NCBI RefSeq assembly: GCF_000220255.1
Contig: NZ_GL982513.1
Coordinates: 1,139,311-1,176,018, forward strand
DNA from: Prevotella pallens ATCC 700821
Lineage (GTDB): Bacteria; Bacteroidota; Bacteroidia; Bacteroidales; Bacteroidaceae
DNA: 36,708 bases
Reading direction: 5' to 3'
Translations under genes and position numbers: made by a program
The notes under the pieces: generated by a model
What the model was told of the DNA's origin: nothing
What the model saw: the letters and a program-made list of their open reading frames with translations, nothing else
Database searches by the model: none
Part shown: piece after piece, positions 25,801 through 31,933 of the stretch
Position numbering within the stretch: the first letter of the stretch is position 1
Layout of the letters: each line of letters begins with the position of its first letter

Positions 25801-26745
25801 ATCACTTTGATGTTCAGCTAAGCGCATTTCAGAGCTGTTGGAGAATAATGTTTCTTTTGTATATTCACGATTAAACTCCATTAGCTTATTGAGCATTTTA
25901 TTGGGATTTACGAAATGGCTGCTTACAGATATTTCCAATCCGTCAATAGAAACTGTAACAGACGTATAATATTTTACTTTATTACCATTACGTTTAAACG
26001 TCTTGGCAAAAACATAAGAGAAATTGCGTTCTGCTACATCTTCTCCTTTAGCTTTGCTTGGCTCCACAAAAATTACATCGGGGTCTGACAAAGTAAGTGA
26101 AATCATGCCAAACTCGGATGTGCGTTTCTTATCTTGTAATTTTGCGTATTGATTTTCTCCCATTCGTACTTTACCAATGGGAGTATCGATAGAATTGTTA
26201 ATACCAAAAGTTTCTAACCACGTTTGGGGCGTTAGTCTGATTTCGGGGTCTTCAATGGCGTTTTCCTCCATTGAAGTTATTAAACTCTGTGCTGCTTCTT
26301 CTGATAATGGCTCTTTGTCTACTTCTGTGGGTGTGCTTTGAGGTAGAGTTCCATTCTCATTACTGCTTCGCACGCCAGTTGGAACTTCTGTTGGTTGCTC
26401 TTCGCTTTGGCTATCTCCTCTGCTGTTATTAGTTTCTTCTGTTTGTGTGTTGGCTGGTGCAGCGTTCTCTTCTGTTGGCTTTTCTGCTTTGGTTGGATTG
26501 GTATCAACCTTTGCTTCCTCTTCTTTGCGTGTACGTTGCGCCTGGTGTTCTTCTGCAACTCTTTCGGCGTAGTCTGTTATGCTCTCACCGTCTTTTCGTG
26601 GTGTGGGTGAAAGTTTGTTCTCCTTTTCTTGCTTTGTTTGAGAAGATTGTGTAACTTCGCCGGCGGAAGACAAAACTATCAGTAGGAGTGGAAAGGCTTT
26701 CCACCTTATTCTTTGAGGATAATATGAGGGGGGCGCCGTCCTCAC
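19852..26745 (-). CDS. Large polyvalent protein of phage/ICE type, frameshifted and truncated remnant
   Basis: The open frame gives 2297 aa. Visible blocks: two near-identical Glu/Lys-rich segments (~26-85, ~328-386); an InPase-like domain (~390-535, VDGDHIDIF, KVMYGF); a possible clamp-like domain (~700-880, GYVVGTNAHILL); a metallopeptidase-like motif HEYTH (960-964); an ADP-ribosyltransferase-like domain (~1200-1310, MYRSVPSS, GDWVTPSYAYA); NWFGDW (~1390); a Barnase/EndoU/RelE-fold-like block (~1450-1535); a second ART-like domain (~1590-1740, VVYHGT, NQIKSATGNNG); and a second metallopeptidase-like motif HEAVAHH (2048-2054). Such proteins are injected or transferred with phage and conjugative DNA. 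The frame has no ATG before residue 159; its GTG at 26745 is preceded by a stop. The C-terminus ends abruptly after an Ala/Lys-rich helix. No other mobile genes adjoin it. A decaying fragment is the best reading. Confidence 0.8.
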   Translation of the reverse strand: MRTAPPSYYPQRIRWKAFPLLLIVLSSAGEVTQSSQTKQEKENKLSPTPRKDGESITDYAERVAEEHQAQRTRKEEEAKVDTNPTKAEKPTEENAAPANTQTEETNNSRGDSQSEEQPTEVPTGVRSSNENGTLPQSTPTEVDKEPLSEEAAQSLITSMEENAIEDPEIRLTPQTWLETFGINNSIDTPIGKVRMGENQYAKLQDKKRTSEFGMISLTLSDPDVIFVEPSKAKGEDVAERNFSYVFAKTFKRNGNKVKYYTSVTVSIDGLEISVSSHFVNPNKMLNKLMEFNREYTKETLFSNSSEMRLAEHQSDVPDLLPTQENNVSSDSKVTQSSQTKQEKENKFSPTPRKDGESITDYAERVAEEHKAQRTRKEEEAKVDTNPTDAQKEAGNYKKGHVKVDGLNITIEQPKGSIRRGTDANGKQWESEMHNTYGYIRGTESVDGDHIDIFLSDNPTEGNVFVVDQVNQRTGDFDEHKVMYGFNSMEEAVQAYRDQYEDGWKVGTVTEVSREEFKKWVDSSVRKTKPFAEYKSVKSEMGVGFETEAQKPTEENAAPASTQTEENNAHNSEKIMHEQKNVQLQQAINAYENATKFYYQQLKEGKLDKVFESKQWKDVLRKQTELQKVLLQLNSEELKELLKQTTNEDTKNEIKGALDAVLRQEQRSIEYNAVLDKQEPITPIYKEEKKSIAVTEFVETDKKEAEIHPVLTGVYHDNGYVVGTNAHILLARKEDYNKSLEGKITNKKGEVIDGKYPNWRAVVEGETTTNSWGINLDKLHAFVRGVLTKLKADGAKKSTIDSATIAFKDTDGKIIVCNAKTLDKALRGAKSIGATEFGNTSETFAHAQTKKGYVVCPTISTYHSINDNCFVYGTKEAARQQTTATLTNDTEAKQKATEAVLAALSKAGIEVVRATDEEVKELLSNSHATTLRTPQGTIYGWSVNGKIYLTEAGINPDTPIHEYTHLWAEAMMIKNKQGWNSIKSLLKDTPVWKEVIADPNYSNIKDNEDAVTSEVLSRISGKKNAAKMEEEAQRAIDEAKGVFEKAEATTILLNLKRAIKQFWHWVGKNVFGIKDFKNIDEVTDRILYDLLSNTKLTEEDNKEIAKRDKLYLDAVERGDMETAQRMVNEAAVQNGYVPNSEYQGSSAFNGAAPYGNGYFLTKEERKEAYENDEFDGDTSLDDYVNSGIDPMNLDYLTNDSSYRHADDARKEAIENLRNVFQNKRQTITMYRSVPSSIKEGSFRNGDWVTPSYAYAVENARVHGWGNNYRIIEQKVPISDVWFDGNDIAEFGYGNENDFINDKDYLYSNTKNNRKLPDAVTYDDKGNVIPLSKRFNKAKSDPRFQIVGNSLSDEEKKIVETAKANDTYMKAPNGKPTNLSEKQWAQVRTTAFKNWFGDWEKAARIEKVRRSKAVVISGSEYKDKYELNRDSAKEWIKDNLRGEYTIADTEEIVSLTKVGANKVTSHGMSNKAHLQSIAAIPQLIRHAIFIEERPNEKHNNKYDSYKYYICGLKIGTTDYTVKLTIGVKSGKKYYDHALTEIEKGKLLDRINDQADKKGFTTTGDAPLQSYALSIGKDSKLLSILQTNSSKVVDENGEPMVVYHGTLADGLRQFNTDFIGSRYSYDEKGFFFISNRKIADDYAVSEFDASRRGEVIDAYVSLGNPLVVNSEWCRKNGLGSNVFKDNDVIEFWDNYQSLIVEESEQNDGVIVTDGETSMVVAFFPNQIKSATGNNGNFSTTEDDILYRTVFGGNSGYVGYSMSKRAAEAKEEGRYPKTEFRREYHITAKSLDMLTSLGFIDNSEWHHTSMYGNKTPFYGWTEDEFADDYLKHKKEVDTLCKGIDPKTKQPLLEKVEKPQYEHEYEMPQYGEAETAANPIREWRHKQIEKYDQFTGFKGYANATEEEKKERDAYLHSLNEQMEEKIREMLAKDYPDYLAAKNALDAYNNYEEDLRNAIGEYIKEYLDIDKYSQRWREQTATTQPTTNTEELTNHAESVVQNLHLNNVEIVPDGSSLNGEQATAKGFYNKRTGKIVVVAGNHTDIADIEKTVLHEAVAHHGLRELFGDNFDNFLDTVFAKADIETRRQITHLSAKHGWNVRTATEEYLASMAEDTNFEQIKPTLWQRIKQLFGEIMNAFGLHHANITDNDLRYILWRSYKNLQNSGKHSILDKAEDIAMQYRLKAGNYADKATDNVLYRSSIDPTATEVLPDARTRYEEETKEPDNIDSVPKTHNFFRRFYKSYVDSMLALKSFTNSVLEATGDKMASHEDTYKAENAMTSKNKTDGEVYNPLFPYMPLYLYM
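25592..25764 (-). repeat. Internal direct duplication, downstream copy
   Basis: This ~173-bp stretch is a near-identical copy of 26498-26670 at a distance of 906 bp, a multiple of three. It encodes the second VTQSSQTKQEKENK...KVDTNPT segment of the polyvalent protein. A few substitutions (for example HKAQ against HQAQ) show that the duplication is not brand new. Confidence 0.9.
26498..26670 (-). repeat. Internal direct duplication, upstream copy
   Basis: Partner of 25592-25764. A second, shorter repeated motif (PTEENAAPA(N/S)TQTEE) occurs just after this copy and again near 25050-25105, so the N-terminal part of the protein has been built or rearranged by repeated recombination between these linkers. 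Confidence 0.9.
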
Positions 26746-26812
26746 TGATAGCTAGTCTTTTTACATCTGATGCGTATACTTTAGAAGATATGGCTATTGA
26801 AATAAATTTCAC
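26671..26812 (-). pseudogene. Likely original N-terminus of the polyvalent gene, now out of frame
   Basis: A second minus-strand frame begins at GTG 26812 and encodes a protein-like segment (KFISIAISSKVYASDVKR, then LAISEDGAPLILSSKNKV and TPTDSFV). In the main frame the same DNA gives a Pro/Arg-rich product (RTAPPSYYPQRIRW). Near 26670, TPTDSFV in this frame meets SSAGEVTQ in the main frame, so one inserted or lost base there would rejoin them. A stop lies a few codons above the GTG of the main frame. A sequencing error or a true frameshift are both possible. No ATG is seen between the upstream stop and GTG 26812. Confidence 0.6.
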
Positions 26813-26968
26813 TTCTATGCAACGGGTATGAAATAATGTATTACTGTTCAGAATCTTATAGTAATAATAGTTTTAAGATATTGTAGAATAAAAGAATTCA
26901 TAATTTTTATCTGAATAAACATCTTTCAAGTGGCATAATATAGCGTTATAAAGGTTGCTGCTTTTTGT

Positions 26969-27063
26969 GATATCTAATTTGTAACTGACAGATATCTGAG
27001 ACGAACGTTATAGATATCTGAGACGAAGGTGATAGATATCTAAAATAGAAGTAGCTGTATCTG
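26969..27063 (+). repeat. 22-bp-period GATATCT palindrome array 3
   Basis: GATATCT starts at 26969, 26991, 27013 and 27035, with a degenerate fifth (GTATCTG) at 27057, all 22 bp apart. Spacers GAGACGAACGTTATA and GAGACGAAGGTGATA match the common pattern. It occupies the 550-bp gap (26813-27361) between the polyvalent gene and the tRNA cluster; nothing else but the tRNA promoter is seen there. Confidence 0.9.
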
Positions 27064-27290
27064 ATAGTATTTTCTACACATTTTAGAAGTTTTATTTGAT
27101 TGATGAATAGACAGTAGACACTACTTATAAATTCTTTACCTTTTTTCTACAGAATGCATAAATGTGCTCTTGATGCTTGTAAAACTCTTATAATCATATT
27201 TATATAAAGATTTTATTGGAGCTGAACCATCAATGTTTTCGTAAGAAAGGACTGTTATATTAAAAAAAGATGAAAAAAGATGCGATAAAA

Positions 27291-27322
27291 TTTGGAGAGA
27301 TAAAAATAATATAATACCTTTG
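27291..27322 (+). promoter_or_regulatory. Promoter of the tRNA cluster
   Basis: TTTG (27291-27294), a 20-bp spacer and TACCTTTG (27315-27322), 40 bp upstream of tRNA-Pro. No further promoter is obvious between the five tRNAs, so they are probably one transcript, which may continue into the gene at 27930. Confidence 0.8.
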
Positions 27323-27361
27323 CACCCGCAAATGAGAAATAGGAAATCTATTTTATTGCAG

Positions 27362-27435
27362 CGGGGTGTAGCGCAGCCCGGTAGCGCTCCTGGTTTGGGA
27401 CCAGGTGGTCGCAGGTTCGAATCCTGTCGCCCCGA
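27362..27435 (+). tRNA. tRNA-Pro (TGG)
   Basis: A 74-nt cloverleaf with acceptor CGGGGTG/CGCCCCG and discriminator A, anticodon stem CTGG/CCAG around TTTGGGA (anticodon TGG), and T loop TTCGAAT. CCA is not encoded. First tRNA of a five-gene cluster. Confidence 0.97.
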
Positions 27436-27464
27436 CTTTAAAAGCATTTAGTGAAATGTTGTTT

Positions 27465-27537
27465 GCGGAAATAGCTCAGTTGGTAGAGCACAACCTTGCC
27501 AAGGTTGGGGTCGCGAGTTCGAGTCTCGTTTTCCGCT
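27465..27537 (+). tRNA. tRNA-Gly (GCC), copy 1
   Basis: A 73-nt cloverleaf with acceptor GCGGAAA/TTTCCGC and discriminator T; anticodon loop TTGCCAA gives GCC. It is identical to the copy at 27821. Confidence 0.97.
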
Positions 27538-27588
27538 CTTATTGATATTTTTTTATAAGTATAAGTAGATAAAGACCTGCTCTTACGA

Positions 27589-27669
27589 GCCCAGGTGGCG
27601 GAATTGGTAGACGCGCACGTTTCAGGTGCGTGTGTTTATAACGTGCAGGTTCGAGTCCTGTTCTGGGCA
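27589..27669 (+). tRNA. tRNA-Leu (CAG)
   Basis: A class II tRNA with a long variable arm. Acceptor GCCCAGG/TCTGGGC, discriminator A, D arm GCGGAATTGGTAGACGC, anticodon stem CACGT/GCGTG around TTCAGGT (anticodon CAG), T loop TTCGAGT. Confidence 0.94.
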
Positions 27670-27692
27670 CAGTTACTTATATACACACTTAT

Positions 27693-27776
27693 GGAGAGGT
27701 GGCGGAATTGGTAGACGCGCTACTTTGAGGGGGTAGTGAAAATTGCTTCGTGGGAGTTCGAGTCTCCTCCTCTTCA
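27693..27776 (+). tRNA. tRNA-Leu (GAG)
   Basis: A class II tRNA of 84 nt. Acceptor GGAGAGG/CCTCTTC with one G-U, discriminator A; anticodon stem CTACT/GGTAG around TTGAGGG (anticodon GAG); T loop TTCGAGT. Its D arm is the same as in the preceding tRNA-Leu. Confidence 0.94.
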
Positions 27777-27820
27777 CTTATATTAGATATAATTTCTTGA
27801 AAGAGAAATGAATTGTTGTT

Positions 27821-27893
27821 GCGGAAATAGCTCAGTTGGTAGAGCACAACCTTGCCAAGGTTGGGGTCGCGAGTTCGAGTCTCGTTTTCCGCT
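27821..27893 (+). tRNA. tRNA-Gly (GCC), copy 2
   Basis: Identical over all 73 nt to the copy at 27465, and the similarity extends a little into both flanks (TGTTG before, TCTTATT after). This points to a local duplication within the cluster. Confidence 0.97.
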
Positions 27894-27929
27894 CTTATTT
27901 TTAACGAGAAACATACTAACACCAGCTAA

Positions 27930-28466
27930 ATGAATTTATATTTAAGATATTTCGATAATGAGACATTAGCATATAATGTTGAAGAGGCATTAGATTTTCT
28001 TGCCTCAATTCCGGATATTCAACTTACACCAGAGTTGGAAGATGATATACGCTTGTATGCTGAGAGTGATGTTTATTACCCAAAACGATATAAGGTACGC
28101 CCGCGCGTGTACTTTATTATAATAAAGACAGAGGCTCAGACAATGCTTGATTTTAAGCAGAAAAAAGCTATCAGAATGGGAGGTATGACTTTGAAAAAAG
28201 AAAACCCAACAATAATGCATCTTAATGAAGAACGTGATGGGTGGTATGAAGGTACTCTAAATTTTAAGCGTGTGGTTTATATTGTTGCAACAGGAAAATA
28301 TGAGTATCGAGATACTATATTTGTTGCACAATGTAAGTCTGTTTCTGGTATTGACTGTTATAACCGTATTGTTGATTACTTAAGAGATCGTGTAGACTCT
28401 CGTAGCCAGTTCCCATCAGCTAAAGGAAAAAACTTTAACTTTAGATATCTTGGTATGTGGAAATAA
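27930..28466 (+). CDS. Conserved-type hypothetical protein, 178 aa
   Basis: A soluble protein without signal peptide or membrane helix and not matched to a named family. It begins MNLYLRYFDNETLAYNVEEALDFL, has an acidic helical N-terminal third, a central strand-rich part (RPRVYFIIIKTEAQTML), a Trp/Tyr segment (DGWYEGTLNFKRVVYIVAT) and a basic C-terminus (KGKNFNFRYLGMWK). It lies 37 bp after tRNA-Gly and ends 37 bp before ssb on the same strand, so it is likely to be cotranscribed with ssb and gldE. A nucleic-acid-related role would fit the neighbours but nothing in the sequence proves it. Confidence 0.75.
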   Translation: MNLYLRYFDNETLAYNVEEALDFLASIPDIQLTPELEDDIRLYAESDVYYPKRYKVRPRVYFIIIKTEAQTMLDFKQKKAIRMGGMTLKKENPTIMHLNEERDGWYEGTLNFKRVVYIVATGKYEYRDTIFVAQCKSVSGIDCYNRIVDYLRDRVDSRSQFPSAKGKNFNFRYLGMWK

Positions 28467-28503
28467 TACCAATTGAAAGTTGATAATTATTATATTCTCA
28501 GTT

Positions 28504-28905
28504 ATGAATAAGGTAATGTTGATAGGATATGTAGGTAAAGAACCTGAGGTACATTATTATGATACTGACCAATGCGTTGCATCTTTCCCTTTGGCAACCA
28601 CAGAACGAGGATATACTTTAGCAAATGGAACAAAGGTGCCTGATCATACCGATTGGCATGATATAGTGTTATTTAAAAATCTTAGTAAATATGCTGAAAA
28701 ATATATTCATAAGGGCGATAAACTTTATGTAGAAGGTCGGGTGCGATATCGTAATTATGATGATAAGAAAGGTATTCGTCGGCAAGTTACAGAAATTTAT
28801 GTAGATTCTTTAGAATGGTTAGCTACATCTAAAAAGAATGAAGTCTCTAATGTTGGCACTGACGACCCATTACCAATGACAGACAACATAGATAATTTCA
28901 AATAA
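28504..28905 (+). CDS. ssb: Single-stranded DNA-binding protein
   Basis: SSB coats single-stranded DNA in replication and repair. The 133-aa protein has an OB fold: MNKVMLIGYVGKEPEV, SFPLATTERGY, TDWHDIVLFKNLSKYAEKYIHKGDKLYVEG and VTEIYVDSLEWL. The frame is open back to 28480, but the extra residues (IIIIFSV) are not SSB-like. The tail is short and ends TDDPLPMTDNIDNFK, not with the D-D-x-P/L-F tip that usually recruits partner proteins. A DDPLP stretch occurs 10 residues before the end. It is followed after 8 bp by gldE, the usual order in Bacteroidetes. Confidence 0.94.
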   Translation: MNKVMLIGYVGKEPEVHYYDTDQCVASFPLATTERGYTLANGTKVPDHTDWHDIVLFKNLSKYAEKYIHKGDKLYVEGRVRYRNYDDKKGIRRQVTEIYVDSLEWLATSKKNEVSNVGTDDPLPMTDNIDNFK

Positions 28906-28913
28906 TCATTTTA

Positions 28914-30236
28914 ATGGATGATTTAGCTACATTTATAACCTCTCTTGTAGAGTTCCATACTCCAACACTTGGAGTTGTGTTTGCTGCAATCTTAGTATGT
29001 TTGCTTCTTTATGTTTCGGGCTTTGCGAGTGGCTCAGAGATAGCATTCTTTAGTTTGTCTCCTACTGATATTGACGAACTTGAACCACAAAAGAACAAGG
29101 TGGATAAGAATATCCAAATGCTTCGCGATGATAGTGAACGCACATTGGCAACAATACTTATTTTAAACAATTTGGTTAATGTTACGATTGTAATGTTATC
29201 TGGTTTCGTGTTACGTGAAACGGTGGTGTTTAAAGTTGCTTGGGTTGAAATACTTTGTGCAACAATTCTTCTAACTTTCCTTCTTCTTCTTTTTGGTGAA
29301 ATTATGCCTAAAGTCTATAGCAGTATGAACCCACTAAGGTTTTGTCGTTATGCTGTTAATGGAATATTGGTAGCTCGTCGTGTATTCTGGCCGATAGAAA
29401 ACATCTTGATGTGTAGTAGTTTCTTCGCAGAAAAAATTCTAAAGAAGAAAACAAGACGGTTATCAATGGATGAAATAGAACAGGCTCTAGAACTAACAAA
29501 CAAGAATGAGATAAGCAGTGAGCAAGATATGCTTGAGGGCATTATTCGTTTTGTCGATAAAACAGTGAAGGAGATTATGACATCACGACAAGACATTATA
29601 GACCTTAATGTGCGTTCTAATTATGCAGAAGTTTTGAAATGTATTGTAGAAAATAATTATTCTCGAATACCTGTCTATCAAGATAATGAAGATAATATTC
29701 GTGGTATCCTATATATAAAAGATCTACTTCCATATTTAACAAAGCCAACTAACTTTAGATGGCAAAGTATGATACGCCCTCCTTTTTTTGTACCTGAAAC
29801 AAAGAAGATAGATGACTTATTGCGTGAATTTCAAGAGAATAAAATGCACATAGCAATAGTTGTTGATGAATTTGGTGGAACAAGTGGACTTGTTACATTA
29901 GAGGATATTCTTGAAGAGATAGTTGGTGAGATAAATGATGAATTTGATGACGATAAATCTTTTTATCGGAAATTATCAACTAATGAGTATATATTTGAAG
30001 GAAAAACATCTATTGGCGATTTTACGAGAGTGTTAGATATTGATGATGATACTTTTGAGGAGATACAAGGTGATGCTGATTCTCTGGCAGGATTGTTACT
30101 AGAAATAAAGGGAGATTTCCCAATTTTACACGAAACAGCAAGATATAAGAACTTTCAGTTCGAAGTAATGGCTATTGAAAATCTGCGTATAAGTAAAATT
30201 AAAATAACAATCCAGAAAGATGGGAAGCAGTATTAG
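28914..30236 (+). CDS. gldE: Gliding-motility-associated GldE-type membrane protein (CNNM/CBS/CorC)
   Basis: A 440-aa inner-membrane protein of the CNNM (DUF21) family. Residues ~15-200 hold four hydrophobic segments (VVFAAILVCLLLYVSGFASGSEIAFF, in part, and ILILNNLVNVTIVML). A CBS pair covers ~210-335 (MTSRQDIIDL, SRIPVYQD, GILYIKDLL, MHIAIVVDEFGGTSGLVTLEDILEEIVGEI), and a CorC_HlyC domain ends the protein (~345-430). GldE supports GldD in Flavobacterium gliding, but Bacteroidales keep the gene without gliding; metal-ion transport is another suggested role. It overlaps the next gene by 17 bp. No gldD gene follows it here. Confidence 0.9.
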   Translation: MDDLATFITSLVEFHTPTLGVVFAAILVCLLLYVSGFASGSEIAFFSLSPTDIDELEPQKNKVDKNIQMLRDDSERTLATILILNNLVNVTIVMLSGFVLRETVVFKVAWVEILCATILLTFLLLLFGEIMPKVYSSMNPLRFCRYAVNGILVARRVFWPIENILMCSSFFAEKILKKKTRRLSMDEIEQALELTNKNEISSEQDMLEGIIRFVDKTVKEIMTSRQDIIDLNVRSNYAEVLKCIVENNYSRIPVYQDNEDNIRGILYIKDLLPYLTKPTNFRWQSMIRPPFFVPETKKIDDLLREFQENKMHIAIVVDEFGGTSGLVTLEDILEEIVGEINDEFDDDKSFYRKLSTNEYIFEGKTSIGDFTRVLDIDDDTFEEIQGDADSLAGLLLEIKGDFPILHETARYKNFQFEVMAIENLRISKIKITIQKDGKQY

Positions 30237-30732
30237 TTATCCTGCTAAAGATTTAATGTTAGGTACTCTTGATATTGCACTCGGTAGAGATGCTGAGAAG
30301 CAAGGAGAAAAAGAATTGCTTAGGCAGATGTTAGGTTACGATGTTAGTATTACCCATAATGAAGATGGAAAACCATTTATAAAAGGATATAATATTAGTG
30401 TATCACATACAAAGGGAATTGTAGCTATACTCTTGTCAAAGCATTTACAAGTAGGAATAGATATAGAATACTACTCTGATAGGATAAAAAAGATTGCCAA
30501 AAGATTTTTGCGACCAGATGAAATATACAATGAGACACCTGATTTATTGACTGTGTGGTGCGCAAAAGAGGCAGTGTATAAACTCTATTCTGAACAGCAT
30601 CTTACCTATCAAGAAATGAAGGTAGATGTTATAAATAAACGACTATTAAACCTAAAGACTAATACATGGATTGAATTTACACAATCGATATATTCTGATT
30701 ACATTCTGGTTACATGTTGGATAAATAAGTAA
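30220..30732 (+). CDS. 4'-phosphopantetheinyl transferase (Sfp superfamily)
   Basis: It transfers the phosphopantetheine arm from CoA to a carrier-protein serine. The 170-aa protein has the expected motifs: GKPFIKGYNISVSHTKG (His63), VGIDIEY (Asp81 and Glu83, metal binding) and WCAKEAVYKL (W113-L122). It is shorter than Sfp (~230 aa), the N-terminal half being reduced, as in several Bacteroidetes members. The start overlaps the 3' end of gldE by 17 bp, so translation is likely coupled. The carrier protein it serves is not in this window. Confidence 0.9.
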   Translation: MGSSISYPAKDLMLGTLDIALGRDAEKQGEKELLRQMLGYDVSITHNEDGKPFIKGYNISVSHTKGIVAILLSKHLQVGIDIEYYSDRIKKIAKRFLRPDEIYNETPDLLTVWCAKEAVYKLYSEQHLTYQEMKVDVINKRLLNLKTNTWIEFTQSIYSDYILVTCWINK

Positions 30733-30748
30733 AAAAGAGTTTAGATTC

Positions 30749-30779
30749 TTGGAGAAGCCATTTGAAAAACGTATCTTTG
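30749..30779 (+). promoter_or_regulatory. Promoter of the MORN protein gene
   Basis: TTG (30749-30751), a 20-bp spacer and TATCTTTG (30772-30779). The predicted transcript starts near 30786, so a TTG start at 30762 would be untranscribed and the ATG at 30801 is preferred. Confidence 0.7.
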
Positions 30780-30800
30780 CAACTAAAGGTAATTGTGAAT

Positions 30801-31916
30801 ATGATGAAGAATCTATATATTGTGATAATATTCTCTGTTATGCCATCTTTAATTCTGGCACAGAATGGAGGAGTGAATTCTACTGTTTCAAAGAAAGACA
30901 CTCAAAATAAAGAAAAGATTGTAACAGGCAAATCATCTGACTATAATAAAATTCGATATAAGAATGGAGATGTATATGAAGGTGAATTTGTGAAAGGGAA
31001 ACGTCAAGGTGAAGGTACTTATTTCTTCTCAGATGGAGAAAAATATTCTGGACAATGGTTTCAGGATCAGCAACATGGTAGAGGAGTATTTACATTTAAG
31101 AATGGAAATGTTTATGATGGTCTTTGGTATAAAGACTATCAGCAAGGTCATGGTGTAATGCGTTATTATAACGGTGATGTTTATGATGGCGAATGGGCTA
31201 TGGATAAACGGAATGGAATGGGGCGTTATACTTTTGCCAATGGTGCGTATTACGATGGTATGTGGAAGAATGATGTTAAGAGTGGCCATGGTCGTTTTGT
31301 TTGGAAAGATGGCTCAGAATACGTAGGCGATTGGAATAATAATCTGAAAGAAGGTAAAGGTATTTATATTTATCACAGTGGTGAAGAATATAATGGTGAT
31401 TGGAAGAATGACTTGCGCAATGGAAAAGGAGTATATAAGTTTAGTAACGGTGATATATACGAGGGAGACTATCTTGATGATGAAAGGACTGGGCAAGGGA
31501 TATTACGCTATAAAAATGGTGAGCAATATACGGGCAGATTCTTAAAAGGGTTGAAGTCTGGACTTGGTACTATGGTGTGGAAAAATGGCGATATCTATGT
31601 CGGAAACTGGGAGAATGGCTTACAAAACGGACAAGGAAAACTAACAAAAAAGGATAAGGATATTATAGAAGGACAGTTTCGTAATGGTTATATGGACGGG
31701 CAAATAATAATCCATTATGCAGATGGAAGTAGGTTTCGTGGTATGTATCGCAATGGAAAACGTAATGGAGGAGCAATAGAACAAGATAAAAAAGGAATAC
31801 GTTTCGAAGGATTCTATCGAGATGACATACGTGATGGAAAGTTTACTGAAACTGATAGTAATGGGAACGTAGTTGCGCAAGGTTATTACGAAAAAGGTAT
31901 TCGTCACAACAATTAA
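30801..31916 (+). CDS. Exported MORN-repeat protein
   Basis: The signal peptide MMKNLYIVIIFSVMPSLILAQ has a cleavage site after ILA. After a short Ser/Lys/Thr-rich linker, residues ~62-360 consist of 13 consecutive 23-residue MORN repeats, each based on Y-x-G-x-W/F...G-x-G...Y-x-N-G-D-x; the last three are degenerate. MORN repeats form an elongated beta-hairpin structure used for binding or as a scaffold; some bind lipids. The protein is secreted to the periplasm or outer surface. The ATG at 30804 is an equal alternative start. It lies 17 bp before the branching enzyme gene and they probably share a transcript, though no functional link is known. Confidence 0.9.
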   Translation: MMKNLYIVIIFSVMPSLILAQNGGVNSTVSKKDTQNKEKIVTGKSSDYNKIRYKNGDVYEGEFVKGKRQGEGTYFFSDGEKYSGQWFQDQQHGRGVFTFKNGNVYDGLWYKDYQQGHGVMRYYNGDVYDGEWAMDKRNGMGRYTFANGAYYDGMWKNDVKSGHGRFVWKDGSEYVGDWNNNLKEGKGIYIYHSGEEYNGDWKNDLRNGKGVYKFSNGDIYEGDYLDDERTGQGILRYKNGEQYTGRFLKGLKSGLGTMVWKNGDIYVGNWENGLQNGQGKLTKKDKDIIEGQFRNGYMDGQIIIHYADGSRFRGMYRNGKRNGGAIEQDKKGIRFEGFYRDDIRDGKFTETDSNGNVVAQGYYEKGIRHNN

Positions 31917-31933
31917 AGCAAAATAAAATAGTT

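Noticed and set aside
20070..25821. Many plus-strand open frames of 70-170 codons opposite the polyvalent gene
   Set aside because: They are Cys/Leu/Phe/Ser-rich shadows of the charged Lys/Glu-rich minus-strand gene.
26676..26751. Invertible segment bounded by CTATCAGT and ACTGATAG with a central GTGGAAAG palindrome
   Set aside because: The inverted repeats are only 8 bp, lie inside the coding region of the polyvalent gene remnant, and no recombinase gene is near.
27136..27447. Minus-strand frame containing a GRQDSNLRPPGPKPGALPG-type product
   Set aside because: This is the well-known spurious translation of the antisense of tRNA-Pro. The frames antisense to the other tRNAs (15036-15251, 27689-27922) are rejected for the same reason.
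30762..30800. TTG start extending the MORN protein
   Set aside because: It lies upstream of the predicted transcription start and would spoil the signal peptide.
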